Source: JAFMJV01 sp963800275 (GTDB lineage Bacteria > Chloroflexota > Limnocylindria > Limnocylindrales > CSP1-4). Taken from it: a stretch of 64,000 nucleotides of DNA. Positions 1 through 8,918 of the stretch are shown piece after piece; position 1 is the first letter of the stretch; every line of letters starts with the position of its first letter. Under the pieces are notes generated by a model, which was not told where the DNA came from, made no database searches, and worked only from the letters and a program-made list of their open reading frames with translations. The stretch covers positions 62,001-126,000 of the forward strand of contig CAWDAI010000011.1 of the NCBI GenBank assembly GCA_963800275.1, given 5' to 3'. A program made the translations under genes and the position numbers.

Positions 1-230
1 ACCGACGCCAGCCACGCGAGCAGGGTGTAGGTGGGGTAGCCGGTGGGGTGGGCGATGCCCAGCACGGCACCGACCGTCTGCATCTCGGCGGTGTCCCAGA
101 GGCCGACATCCGGCAGGAGCGTCCGCCAGTAGATCGCCAGCGCGATCGCCAGCACGGGTAGCGAGCCGACAAGGTAGGGGGCCGCGACGCGCCACCGAGC
201 GCCGGGGGAGGGAATCGCGACCTCGCTCAC
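1..230 (-). CDS. DUF2723-type membrane protein (partial, 5' part only)
   Basis: This is the first 76 codons of a minus-strand gene that runs off the left edge. It starts with GTG at 230-228, and the start shares bases with the TGA of the upstream gene (GTGA overlap), so the two are translationally coupled. One membrane segment (about residues 18-33) is followed by a loop reading LWDTAEMQTVGAVLGIAHP and then GYPTYTLL. This matches the conserved loop of DUF2723, a GT-C-like family related to eukaryotic TMEM260 O-mannosyltransferase. The acidic D-x-x-E in that loop is where GT-C enzymes keep catalytic acids. I infer a lipid-linked-sugar glycosyltransferase, but the rest of the protein is not visible. 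Confidence 0.8.
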   Translation of the reverse strand, partial: MSEVAIPSPGARWRVAAPYLVGSLPVLAIALAIYWRTLLPDVGLWDTAEMQTVGAVLGIAHPTGYPTYTLLAWLAS

Positions 231-1768
231 CACCCCAGCGTCACGCCCCAGACCACGCCCCAGGCGTTGACCAGGATGGACGCCCCGACCAGGGCCAGCG
301 CGAGCCAGCCAGCCCGGAGGCGCGCGATGCCCAGCGTCACGAGCAAGGTGGCAAAGGGCGCGAAGTCGTTGCTGAAGCGGTAGCCGAACTGGACCCAGCC
401 CTGGCTGAAATGCATGAGGTCGGCGAGCGCGATGGCCAACACCGCGAGCGCCGCCCCGGCCACCAGGCGGTAACGCAGGTCGCGCACGAGCACCGGGATC
501 GCCAGCAGGTAGGCCGGGCTGGTGAGCAGCAGGCTCATGCCGATGGGGTCCGGCTGGAGGGGAGGGCAGTCGGGCGCGAAGAGCGTTCCGATCCCGACCG
601 GCGCCCCCTCGCAGGCGGGGTCATCCCAGGCGGGAGCGAGCGGGAGCGAACCGAGCATGATGCCCAGGCTCTGCGGGATGTAGCGCGGGTCCTCGGCTGC
701 CCAGGCCGGATGGAACAGCTCGGGCCGCGGCCGATACTCGACTTCGTAGAGGTAGTCGTACGCGGGATGGAAGAGCTCACCGGTGGTGGCCAGGTTGTAG
801 CCCAGCAAGAGCAGCACCGGCAGGAGCGCGCCGATCCCGGCTGCGATGACGCGCCGCAGCCACGTCCCCCCGCCACCGACGAAGAGGAAGAAGGGGGCAC
901 CCAAGAGGGTGGTCAGCCGGGCCGTCGCAGCGAGGCCGAAGGCGACGCCGGCGGCGAACTGGTGACCGAGCGCGTGGCGGACCCGGGGGCCGACCACGCC
1001 AGCATCGGCGCGGATGGCCAGCCCGATGGCGACGAAGAGACAGGTCGAGGCCACCACGTGCGCCAGGAACCACGTCGAGCCCAGCATGGCCGCGTACCAG
1101 GCCACGGTGCCGAAGGCGTAGAAGAGCGTGCCCAGCAGCGCCGCCGAGCGCCTTGCGCTGACCCCCAGCAGGACCGTCCAACAGAGCGCGACATTGATCG
1201 CTCCGAGCACGGCCGCCACGGTCGAACCGCTGGTGTCAAGGCCCCACACAGCCACGAAGGGCAGCAGCACCACGGCTGGCAGGGGTGGAAAGGGGATCTG
1301 GGCCAACCCATCACCGACCGGCAACACGTCCTGGAAGTAGTAGTTCTGATGAGGTCCTTGCGTCACCGGATAGGTGATCTCCGACCGGCCCTGCAGGAAC
1401 GCCTCCGCTTGCCACACGAAGTGGTCGTAGTGATCGGCCCGTTCCGGGTTCGACCCGAGGTACACGACGAGGCCCAGCAGGAACAGGGCCAGGGCGACCC
1501 AGCCCGGGCCGATCGCCTGCAGGCGCGCTTCCAGCCAGGCGCCGGGGCCGGCTTGGAGCGGTGGCGGCCCGGGCACTGCGGCGCGGGACACGGCAAGAGG
1601 CGTGGCCTCCGCTCCGGGGCGCTCGATCGGTCGTGGCACTGGCACAGCGGCCAAACTATGGCACAGGCGATCGGTCCCGCCGGAGAGTCTCCGGGCCGTT
1701 GATATACTCGCCTCCACCTCTCCGTTTTCCAGGAGGCCGGAAGTCGTCGGTGACATCGACCCTGGCAC
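227..1768 (-). CDS. GT-C-like polytopic membrane protein (putative glycosyltransferase)
   Basis: This is an integral membrane protein with about 10 hydrophobic segments. After the first membrane helix the loop reads ADHYDHFVWQAEAFLQGR, then later IPFPPLPAVVLLPF. That pattern of acidic/aromatic first loop followed by FPPxPAVxLLPF is typical of GT39-like (ArnT/PMT-type) proteins of unknown acceptor. About 80 N-terminal residues before the first helix are Pro/Arg-rich and overlap the promoter of the divergent gene, so the true start is probably internal. GTG codons at 1645 or 1591 are candidates. The gene is coupled downstream to the DUF2723 gene. Substrate and acceptor are unknown. Confidence 0.7.
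   Translation of the reverse strand: MPGSMSPTTSGLLENGEVEASISTARRLSGGTDRLCHSLAAVPVPRPIERPGAEATPLAVSRAAVPGPPPLQAGPGAWLEARLQAIGPGWVALALFLLGLVVYLGSNPERADHYDHFVWQAEAFLQGRSEITYPVTQGPHQNYYFQDVLPVGDGLAQIPFPPLPAVVLLPFVAVWGLDTSGSTVAAVLGAINVALCWTVLLGVSARRSAALLGTLFYAFGTVAWYAAMLGSTWFLAHVVASTCLFVAIGLAIRADAGVVGPRVRHALGHQFAAGVAFGLAATARLTTLLGAPFFLFVGGGGTWLRRVIAAGIGALLPVLLLLGYNLATTGELFHPAYDYLYEVEYRPRPELFHPAWAAEDPRYIPQSLGIMLGSLPLAPAWDDPACEGAPVGIGTLFAPDCPPLQPDPIGMSLLLTSPAYLLAIPVLVRDLRYRLVAGAALAVLAIALADLMHFSQGWVQFGYRFSNDFAPFATLLVTLGIARLRAGWLALALVGASILVNAWGVVWGVTLGW
1703..1736 (+). promoter_or_regulatory. Putative -10 box and ribosome-binding site for the fused glycosyltransferase gene
   Basis: A TATACT hexamer (1703-1708) stands out in GC-rich sequence. 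It is followed by AGGAGG at 1731-1736, 13 bases before the GTG chosen as start at 1750. No convincing -35 box was found. This placement supports starting the gene at 1750 rather than further upstream. Confidence 0.45.
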
Positions 1769-4700
1769 GCGGGGCCGGCCGTAGCCTCGGAGAGTCGGTC
1801 CGTCCCCTGTCCGTGCTCGCCCTTAGCCCCGCCTTGCTCGTGCTGCTGCTCGTGGGCCTGGTCCTGCGCCTGGCGGTCGCCTACCTGTTCTTCCCGGGTT
1901 CCGGCTTCGAGACCGACATCGCCTCCTACAGCGCGTGGGCAGCGACCATGGCGGAGCACGGCCCCGGGGGCTTCTACGCCAACGCGGGATTCGCCGACTA
2001 TCCACCGGCTTATCTCTACGTGCTCTGGCTGGTGGGCCTGGTCGGGCGCGCGGTCGGCGACACGGCCGGCCTCATCAAACTGCCGGCGATCGCGCTCGAC
2101 CTGGTCGTCAGCTATGTCATCTACCGGCTGGTCCGCGGCTGGACCTGGCCCGGGCCTCGCAGCGCGGCCCTGGCCCTCGGTGCGGCGGCCCTCTTCCTCT
2201 TCAACCCGGTGTCCTTCTACGACTCTGCCCTGTGGGCGCAGACCGATGTCGCCGGCGCCTTGCTCGTGCTCCTGGGGGTGGCGGCGCTGGTGCGGGGCAA
2301 CAGCGAGGGCGCTGCTGCCCTTGCCGCGACCGCCGCGCTCGTCAAGCCACAGTTCGGCGTCGTACTGATCCCAGTGGTCGCGGCGGTGCTGCTCAAGCGC
2401 CACCTGCTGCGCTCTGGCTCGGGGCCCAGGCACCAGCCCTGGGCGCCCACGCCCATCGCCGGCTGGCTGTCCCGCCACCAGGGTCCCATCCGGCTGGTCA
2501 CGGCATTCGCGGCGGCATGGACCACCTTCTTCGTCATCGCCCTGCCCTTCGGCATGGGGCCGCTCGAGTACGTCGATCGGATGTTCGGCACGGCTGGCGG
2601 GTACGGCTACCTCAGTGTCAACGCCTACAACCTGTGGGCGCTGGTCGCGCCCGAGGGCGGGACCTCGCTGGCGGCTGGTCTCTCCTGGAACGACGACACG
2701 CTGGCCCTGGTCGGCCCGATCCCGGGCGTCGCCATCGGTGCCGCCCTGCTCGTGGCCGGCTTCCTCTGGGGCACGGTGCGCGCGGCCGTCCGCGACGACC
2801 GCTGGATGCTGATCGCGGCGGTCACCTTCCTGGCCATCGCCTTCTTCATCCTGCCGACCAGGGTCCACGAGCGTTACGTGTTCCCGGCGATCGCCCTGCT
2901 GCCGCTACTGGCGGTGGTGAGCGGTCGTTGGCTGGTCGCGCTGGTGCTGCTCAGCGCCGGCGCCTCGATCAACCTCCATGGGATCCTGACCCTGCCCCTG
3001 TACGGCACCGCCAACGTCGAGTCCCTGCCGCTGGGCGAGCTCTTCCGGAGCGAGCCGTGGATCGTCCTCGCGGCCGTGCTCCAGACCGGCGTCGGGCTGT
3101 GGGTCGCCTGGCAGCTGCGCCCCGGTGCGATGACCGTGCCTGACGCTTTCTCACGCGAGGCGCGAACACCGAACACGCCGGTCGCGCCCGGCCACGGCAG
3201 CGCCCGCCCGCCCGGCCCATGGGCCTACCCCGCCGCCCTGTCGCACCCGGCGGTGCTGGCGACGCAGGGCTGGCTCGACCGGCTGGTGGCACGCCTGACC
3301 TGGGGCTCCCTGCGCCGCGACCGGAGCGCCCTGTTGAGCGGTGAGCCGGGAGGGCGGATCGACCGCCGCGACGTGATCGTGGTCGTGGTGCTCATGGCGG
3401 CGACACTGCTGCTCCGCGGATACCGCCTCGACCAGCCGGTGCGGATGTACTTCGACGAGGTCTACCACGCTCGCACGGCGACCGAGTTCCTGCAGCAGTG
3501 GGAGTACGGCGAGCCGCACGCGATCTATGAGTTCACGCACCCGCACCTGGCCAAGTACGCCATGGCCTGGGGCATCCGGCTCGCCGGAGACAACCAGGTC
3601 ACGCGCACCGACCAGCTCGGCTACCCGATCGCCGATGCGACCCTCGAGCGACGCTGGACCCCGGGGGCCCTGAACGCTCGGCGTCGCGGGGATCGGCTCT
3701 GGCTGGCCACCGGCACGTCACTCGTGGCCTACGACCTCTCCAACCGGACGGTCGAGGGGGAGTGGCCCGTGGCCGCCACGGCCGTCACGCTCGACCCGCA
3801 AGAGCACCTCCTCTTCGCCGCCGATACCGACGGCCGCATCCACCGCTTCGACACCACCTCCCTGGACGACGTTCGGGCCGGCAGACGCACATCCTCGGTG
3901 GAAGCGCCCAGCCTGTTCGCCACCGGGACCGGGGCGCCGGTCACGCGCCTGCTGGCGACGAGCGAGACGGTCATCGCGGTCACGGGCGACGCCCTCTGGA
4001 GCTTCGACCGCGTGAATGGGGACCAGCTTGGACGCTATCAGGCGACCGGTACGAGCGACCTGCTGGAGCTGCCCTCGACCGACCGGTTGGTGATCGACAC
4101 CCGACGCATCGACGATCCCCGGTCCGCTGCCGGCGTCATCTCCGACGCGACCGGCGACGAACCTGCACCCCTGGCTCGCCGGCTGGCCCGCGACGGCCGG
4201 GTGGTCATCGAGGCCTGGCTCGACGAGTCGGAGACGGAGCTGCTGCAAGAGGCGGCGGACAGCGGCTTGCTGCCAGGCGCTGAGATCCAGGCTGGCCCAC
4301 TGCTGGCGATCGCCGGTCCGGGTGGCATCGAGGTGCTCGATGCCACCACCCTCGACCCGCTCGACGAGATCACCACGGAGGCGCCGGTGACGGCGCTCAC
4401 CCTCGACGAGGACGCTGACGAGCCGACCCTCTACGCTGCCGCCGGCACGTCCATCGAATACCTCACCATCAGCGCTGACGGCCCGGGCATGCCGGACAGC
4501 ATGTGGATGCCCGGGGTCATCACGGGCCTCGTCGCCAACGAGTCGGCCGGGCTGTTCCACGCGCTGGGCGAAGCACCTGACGGCGGGCCCACCGTCTATG
4601 TCATCGAGCCACGCGGGCACGCGGTCTTCGCTGATGCGCCGCTGCCCTTCGAGCCGACGAAGATCCTCGCTGACACGCAGCCTCAGCGGCCCGATGTCGA

Positions 4701-6840
4701 CCGGACCGAGCTCCTTGCACTCGGTTCCGACGGAGCGCTCGCCGCGGTCGATATCGGCAGCAACGCCTTCGGCTGGCGGCTGCCGGGGATGCTCATGGGC
4801 GTCCTTGGCGCAGCCCTCCTCTACCTGCTCGCCCGCCTGCTCTTCGCGAGGCGAAGTGTCGCACTCATCACAGCCGTGCTCATCGTTGCCGAGGGTATGC
4901 TCTTCGCCAACTCGCGCATCGCCATGAACGACGTCTATGTCACCACCTTCGTGGTCCTCGCGGTATTGCTCCTGACGCCGCTCTACCTGCGGCCCAGGCG
5001 AGCGCTCACGGCGGTCGTCCTGCTGCTGGGCATGGGCTTGGCGCTCGGGCTCGGCCTGGCCTCCAAGTGGGTCGCGCTCTATGCGATCGGCGGCATCGGC
5101 CTGCTGATCCTCTTGCGCTCGGCCCTCGGCCGAGCGGTGGCCCTGCTCGGGATGGTGGGCCTGACCAGCGTCCTGGGCGCGCTCGCCATCCGCGCCGCGC
5201 CGGTCGAGGACCCGGCGCGCAACTGGATCTTCCTGCTGCTGATGCTGCTGCTGAGCGGGCTGCTCGCAGCAGGGGTCGTGCGCCGGCCGGTCCCCTTCAC
5301 GCGAGCGGAGGTCATGCTGGCGGTGGCCCTGCCGCTGCTCGGTGGCATCGGGCTGGCTGTCTGGGGCAGGCTCGAGTACAGCGGCTATGCCTTCGCCGCC
5401 GCCGCGGTCATCGCGGTCGTGGCCATGATCTCCACAGCCGCCGGGCGCGGCCCCTGGGCTCCCGGCGCCCAGCTCCCGCCGGCGGACACCAGCGTCTGGC
5501 TGCGGCCGGGGCCACGGCACGTCCTGCCCTGGCTGTTCACCCTGGCGGTGCTGGCGGTCCTGCCGGTGATCGTCTACCTCATCTCCTACGCGCCGTGGGT
5601 GGAGCTCGGTAACGCGTGGGGCGTGCCCCTGCTGGGCGACCTGCCCTTCATGCCTCACTCGACCGACGGCGGCCGCACGATCCTCGACCTGAACATCTCG
5701 ATGTACGAGTACCACAACAACCTGCGCGCCGAGCATGCCGCCTCTTCACCGTGGTGGGCCTGGCTCTTCGATCTCAAGCCGGTGTGGTTCTTCCAGGACC
5801 GCTACGCGGCGGACATGACCGGGATGATCTATGACACCGGCAACGTGGTGGTCTTCTGGCTGGGCCTGGCCGGCCTTGGCTTCTCGGCCTGGTCCGCCTG
5901 GCGACGTCGCAGCCTGGCCCTCGCGATCGTGGTCATCATGTGGGCCGCGATGTGGCTGCCGTGGGCGCGCATCGACCGGGCCACGTTCCAGTACCACGTC
6001 TACGCCAGCCTGCCCTTCCTGCTGCTGGCCCTGGCCTACCTGCTGGCCGAGCTCTGGCACGGTCCCAGCGCCCGCACCTGGTTCCTGGGGCGGCTCGCCG
6101 CCGCCCTGGTCATCCTGGCCGTGCCCCTGATGTGGCTGCTGCGCACCCCGCTCTGCATCCTCTCGGGCACTGCCGTGGCCAACCCCGACGGTGCCGCGTG
6201 TGCCTCCCAGGTGACGCGCACGGCCCAGTTCAGCCAGGGCGGGACCGCGGCCCTCGTCGTGCTCGGGATCGGTGCTGGCGTCGTGGCTTTCCTGGCCTGG
6301 CGAGCGGCTCGCGCCGGTCGGGACGGCCGGACCGCCGCTGGGTCGCGCCCCGGACTGGTCGTCGCAGCCGTGGCCCTGCTTACGGTCGCCGGCGTGGTCG
6401 TCAGCCTGCTCATGCTCGACACCTCGAGCACGACCGGGATCAGCCTCTCGTCCGATGTCCTCTCGCTCCTCGGCCTGGCCGTGCTCCTGCTGCCGGCGTG
6501 GCTCGTGCTGCGGACGCGAGGCCCCCGACGATTCGTGCTCGGTGTGCTCGCCGCTACCGTGCTGTGGCTGCTGATCTTCTACCCCAACCTGAGTGGACTG
6601 CCGCTGCCGGACGACTGGGCGCACCTCTACCAGGGCCTTCTCCCCACCTGGAACTGGGACTTCCAGTTCGCCGTCAACATGGACCCGGCCTCGGATGGCG
6701 GATTAATCGATGGCGGCACGGTCGTGGTGGCGATCGTGACGGTCATCTTCACGGCCGCGTCCGCGTACGCCGCCTGGCGCTGGGGCCGCCCCTCGGCGCT
6801 GCCTGGACCGAGGGCCGATATCCCTCAGGCCGAGGGCTGA
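1750..6840 (+). CDS. Fused double GT-C glycosyltransferase: N-terminal mannosyltransferase-like unit + PMT-type unit with beta-propeller-like insertion
   Basis: This gene encodes a protein of about 1,696 residues starting at GTG 1750. Residues 1-500 form a polytopic GT-C unit whose first loop contains ETDIASYSAWA (D56) and YPPAYLY. A linker of about 60 residues leads to a second GT-C unit of the protein O-mannosyltransferase type, with MYFDEVYH (D569, E570) and, far downstream (about 1301-1348), a YHNNLRAEH...SPWWAWLF loop typical of bacterial PMTs. Between the first PMT loop and its next helices lies a soluble stretch of about 375 residues (about 625-1000). It has repeated short beta-like units (LWLATGTSLVAYDL, LLFAADTDGRIHRFD, LYAAAGTSIEYL) resembling WD40/YVTN blades. 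I infer extracytoplasmic glycosylation from polyprenyl-phosphate sugars. The 3' end overlaps the convergent pimA-like gene by 16 bp. Confidence 0.75.
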   Translation: MTSTLARGAGRSLGESVRPLSVLALSPALLVLLLVGLVLRLAVAYLFFPGSGFETDIASYSAWAATMAEHGPGGFYANAGFADYPPAYLYVLWLVGLVGRAVGDTAGLIKLPAIALDLVVSYVIYRLVRGWTWPGPRSAALALGAAALFLFNPVSFYDSALWAQTDVAGALLVLLGVAALVRGNSEGAAALAATAALVKPQFGVVLIPVVAAVLLKRHLLRSGSGPRHQPWAPTPIAGWLSRHQGPIRLVTAFAAAWTTFFVIALPFGMGPLEYVDRMFGTAGGYGYLSVNAYNLWALVAPEGGTSLAAGLSWNDDTLALVGPIPGVAIGAALLVAGFLWGTVRAAVRDDRWMLIAAVTFLAIAFFILPTRVHERYVFPAIALLPLLAVVSGRWLVALVLLSAGASINLHGILTLPLYGTANVESLPLGELFRSEPWIVLAAVLQTGVGLWVAWQLRPGAMTVPDAFSREARTPNTPVAPGHGSARPPGPWAYPAALSHPAVLATQGWLDRLVARLTWGSLRRDRSALLSGEPGGRIDRRDVIVVVVLMAATLLLRGYRLDQPVRMYFDEVYHARTATEFLQQWEYGEPHAIYEFTHPHLAKYAMAWGIRLAGDNQVTRTDQLGYPIADATLERRWTPGALNARRRGDRLWLATGTSLVAYDLSNRTVEGEWPVAATAVTLDPQEHLLFAADTDGRIHRFDTTSLDDVRAGRRTSSVEAPSLFATGTGAPVTRLLATSETVIAVTGDALWSFDRVNGDQLGRYQATGTSDLLELPSTDRLVIDTRRIDDPRSAAGVISDATGDEPAPLARRLARDGRVVIEAWLDESETELLQEAADSGLLPGAEIQAGPLLAIAGPGGIEVLDATTLDPLDEITTEAPVTALTLDEDADEPTLYAAAGTSIEYLTISADGPGMPDSMWMPGVITGLVANESAGLFHALGEAPDGGPTVYVIEPRGHAVFADAPLPFEPTKILADTQPQRPDVDRTELLALGSDGALAAVDIGSNAFGWRLPGMLMGVLGAALLYLLARLLFARRSVALITAVLIVAEGMLFANSRIAMNDVYVTTFVVLAVLLLTPLYLRPRRALTAVVLLLGMGLALGLGLASKWVALYAIGGIGLLILLRSALGRAVALLGMVGLTSVLGALAIRAAPVEDPARNWIFLLLMLLLSGLLAAGVVRRPVPFTRAEVMLAVALPLLGGIGLAVWGRLEYSGYAFAAAAVIAVVAMISTAAGRGPWAPGAQLPPADTSVWLRPGPRHVLPWLFTLAVLAVLPVIVYLISYAPWVELGNAWGVPLLGDLPFMPHSTDGGRTILDLNISMYEYHNNLRAEHAASSPWWAWLFDLKPVWFFQDRYAADMTGMIYDTGNVVVFWLGLAGLGFSAWSAWRRRSLALAIVVIMWAAMWLPWARIDRATFQYHVYASLPFLLLALAYLLAELWHGPSARTWFLGRLAAALVILAVPLMWLLRTPLCILSGTAVANPDGAACASQVTRTAQFSQGGTAALVVLGIGAGVVAFLAWRAARAGRDGRTAAGSRPGLVVAAVALLTVAGVVVSLLMLDTSSTTGISLSSDVLSLLGLAVLLLPAWLVLRTRGPRRFVLGVLAATVLWLLIFYPNLSGLPLPDDWAHLYQGLLPTWNWDFQFAVNMDPASDGGLIDGGTVVVAIVTVIFTAASAYAAWRWGRPSALPGPRADIPQAEG

Positions 6841-8045
6841 TCGGCGGGCTCGTCTCCTCCGCCCCACAGCCCAGGCTCACGCTGGGGCGCGTCGGGCACC
6901 TCGGCGCTGAAGCCGGACGGCAGGGCATCGCGCGCGGCCAGGCGTCGGATGACGAAGTCGTAGTAGTCCTCGACCTTGGCCGTGATGTTCTCCCAACTGA
7001 ACTGGACGGCGCGCTGCTTGCCGGAGTCGCCCATGCGGGCCCGCAGCACCGGGTCGCGCAGGAGCGTGCCCAGGCCGGCGGCCAGGGCCTCGACGTCGCG
7101 CGGCGGGACCAGCACCGCCTGCTCGTTGCGCCGGACCACGCCCTTGTACCCGTGGATGTCGCTGCACACGATGGGCACGCCGCTGGCCATGGCTTCGAGC
7201 AGCACGATGCCGAACGACTCCTGTCCCGTGGCCGGCCCAGCGTAGATGTCGGCGGTAGCGAAGGCACGGGCCTTGTCGTGGTCGGACAGGCGCCCCAGCA
7301 TCTCCACGCCGCCCAGCCGGCGCGACTGGATGTAGCGGCGAGCCTCGCCCGCCTGCGGCCCGCTGCCCACCACCAGCAGCCGGCAACCCAAGCCTGCCAG
7401 GCGCAGCTGGTAGTACGCGCGCAGCAGGTACATGAGGCCCTTGCGCTGTTCGAAGCGACCGACGAAGAGGATGTTGGGCACGCCATCGTTCCAGCGGGCG
7501 AAGGGCGGGACATCGTCGTACTGGAGCAGGTCCACGCCGTTGGGGATGACCTTGTACTCAGCCGGGAAATAGCGCTTGATGAAGTGCATGGCCGCCGCGC
7601 TGACCGCGATCCGGCCGTGCAGCCGGCGTGCCGGCGTGCGCATGAAGCGCTTGCCGAACTCGTACGAGGGGCTGAAGCCTGAATAGGCGTGGAAGGTGGC
7701 GATATTGACGGCCTTGGAGTGACGCAGGATGACGAGCGAGAGGAAGGGCACGAACGGCTCGTGGAAGTGGATGACGTCGAAGTCCTCTCGCTCGAGCATC
7801 TCTTGCACCAGGCTGGGATAGCGGTGGGAGAAGGTGAGCGTGCCGACCGAGCCATTGGTCGGGACGGACCAGCCATAGCCGAGGCGGATGATGTCGCCCT
7901 CGCTGGAGCGCTGCGGACCGTGGGTGGCGCTGATGATGCGCACGTCGTGGCCGCGCTTGACGAGGTTCTCGTAGAGGTAGCCGACGTGGGCGTTGACGCC
8001 ACCGGGCAGAGGGAAGATGTACGGCGTGACGAGGCCGATCTTCAC
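6825..8045 (-). CDS. pimA: PimA-like GT4 glycosyltransferase (phosphatidylinositol alpha-mannosyltransferase candidate)
   Basis: This is a 406-residue GT-B protein. The N-terminal Rossmann domain opens with KIGLVTPYIFPLPGGVNAHV, the donor/acceptor glycine loop of PimA-type enzymes. It also has FDVIHFHEP, and the C-terminal domain carries FVGRFEQRKG and the E-x7-E retaining motif ESFGIVLLE. In mycobacteria PimA transfers mannose from GDP-mannose to the inositol 2-position of phosphatidylinositol on the inner membrane face. The operon here also encodes inositol-phosphate and PI-phosphate synthases and two acyltransferases, which supports that role over a generic GT4. It is the last gene of the operon; its ATG overlaps the previous stop (ATGA). 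Confidence 0.82.
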   Translation of the reverse strand: MKIGLVTPYIFPLPGGVNAHVGYLYENLVKRGHDVRIISATHGPQRSSEGDIIRLGYGWSVPTNGSVGTLTFSHRYPSLVQEMLEREDFDVIHFHEPFVPFLSLVILRHSKAVNIATFHAYSGFSPSYEFGKRFMRTPARRLHGRIAVSAAAMHFIKRYFPAEYKVIPNGVDLLQYDDVPPFARWNDGVPNILFVGRFEQRKGLMYLLRAYYQLRLAGLGCRLLVVGSGPQAGEARRYIQSRRLGGVEMLGRLSDHDKARAFATADIYAGPATGQESFGIVLLEAMASGVPIVCSDIHGYKGVVRRNEQAVLVPPRDVEALAAGLGTLLRDPVLRARMGDSGKQRAVQFSWENITAKVEDYYDFVIRRLAARDALPSGFSAEVPDAPQREPGLWGGGDEPADQPSA

Positions 8046-8917
8046 GCCTCATCCTCCGGCGGCAGGCCGGCCGCGCCACGATCGAAGGACACCGGCCGCT
8101 GCCGCCCTCCGGGGTAGCCCAGATCGCGGCCGGTGCCGTCGCGGCGCAACACCCCGCCGATCTCGTCACGCAGGGCGGCCAGGTTCTTGCGCGTCTGCTG
8201 ACGGAACATCAACAGCTGGCTCGACCAGCTGTAGCTGGTCCCCTCCCAACGCGTATCGCGCTCGGCGAGCGCGCGACGGAGACTGGCCTCGAGGGATCCG
8301 GTCTGGCGCACGATCGTCACGGTCGAGCCGACGTTCGCAGCCTTGTGGGCATCGGAGCCGCCGGTGGCCGCTATGCCCAGCTCGTCGGCCAGGGCCGGCG
8401 CCCGGCGGCTCCAGTGGGCCAGCGCCTTCCCGGCCGTGGTGGGGTTGAAGCCCTCCATGCCATCGGGGTGGTAGATGGGGTCGGCTTCCTCCAGCAGGGC
8501 GCGGATCGCGCCCTCGCGGGCGCACAAGGGATATGGCGGCAGGGGGTGGGCGATGATGGCCAGGCCGCCCTGATCGTGGACCATGGCGATCGAGTCCTTG
8601 AGCGAGTGCCAGGGACGGATGCGCTCCCCGAGATAGAGACCCAGCAGATGTCCGCCTCGTGTGGAGATCTCCTCGCCCACGATGACCTCGACCGGCCAGT
8701 CATGGGTTTCCGCCATGGCCGCCCCGGCGAGGGCCGCATCGAGGCGCTCGTGGTCAGTGATGGCGACCGCATCGAGGCCGCGACGGACCGCCGCCCCGAT
8801 CATGGCCTCGACGCCATCGACCCCATCAGATGCGAGCGTATGGACATGCGGGTCGATGCGCAGCTCCCGTCCCGCGACATCCGGTCTCTCCGGCGCCCGC
8901 GACTGCTCCTCGGTCAT
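8042..8917 (-). CDS. PHP-domain metal-dependent phosphoesterase
   Basis: This is a 291-residue PHP-family protein. The first metal-binding motif is HVHTLASDG (HxH), followed by ITDHERLDA and the GEEISTRGGHLLGL segment typical of YciV/TrpH-like PHP phosphoesterases, then IAHPLPPYP and SDAHKAANVG. PHP enzymes hydrolyse phosphomonoesters or nucleotide phosphates using a trinuclear metal site. The gene sits between the acyltransferase and pimA-like genes with a 1-base gap and a 4-base overlap. Its position inside a phosphatidylinositol pathway makes a PI-phosphate or inositol-phosphate phosphatase role plausible, but this is inference. A 5'-3' nucleotidase/exonuclease role as in RNase AM is the alternative. 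Confidence 0.85.
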   Translation of the reverse strand: MTEEQSRAPERPDVAGRELRIDPHVHTLASDGVDGVEAMIGAAVRRGLDAVAITDHERLDAALAGAAMAETHDWPVEVIVGEEISTRGGHLLGLYLGERIRPWHSLKDSIAMVHDQGGLAIIAHPLPPYPLCAREGAIRALLEEADPIYHPDGMEGFNPTTAGKALAHWSRRAPALADELGIAATGGSDAHKAANVGSTVTIVRQTGSLEASLRRALAERDTRWEGTSYSWSSQLLMFRQQTRKNLAALRDEIGGVLRRDGTGRDLGYPGGRQRPVSFDRGAAGLPPEDEA

Positions 8918-8918
8918 G

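Noticed and set aside
1561..1749. Earlier ATG at 1561 as the start of the fused glycosyltransferase
   Set aside because: The 63 extra residues are Arg/Pro-rich and cross the putative -10 box and ribosome site. GTG 1750 directly precedes the first membrane helix region.
3718..5736. 672-codon minus-strand frame inside the fused glycosyltransferase gene
   Set aside because: It is a shadow of the plus-strand gene, with hydrophilic Arg/Gln/Glu-rich translation and no recognisable domain.
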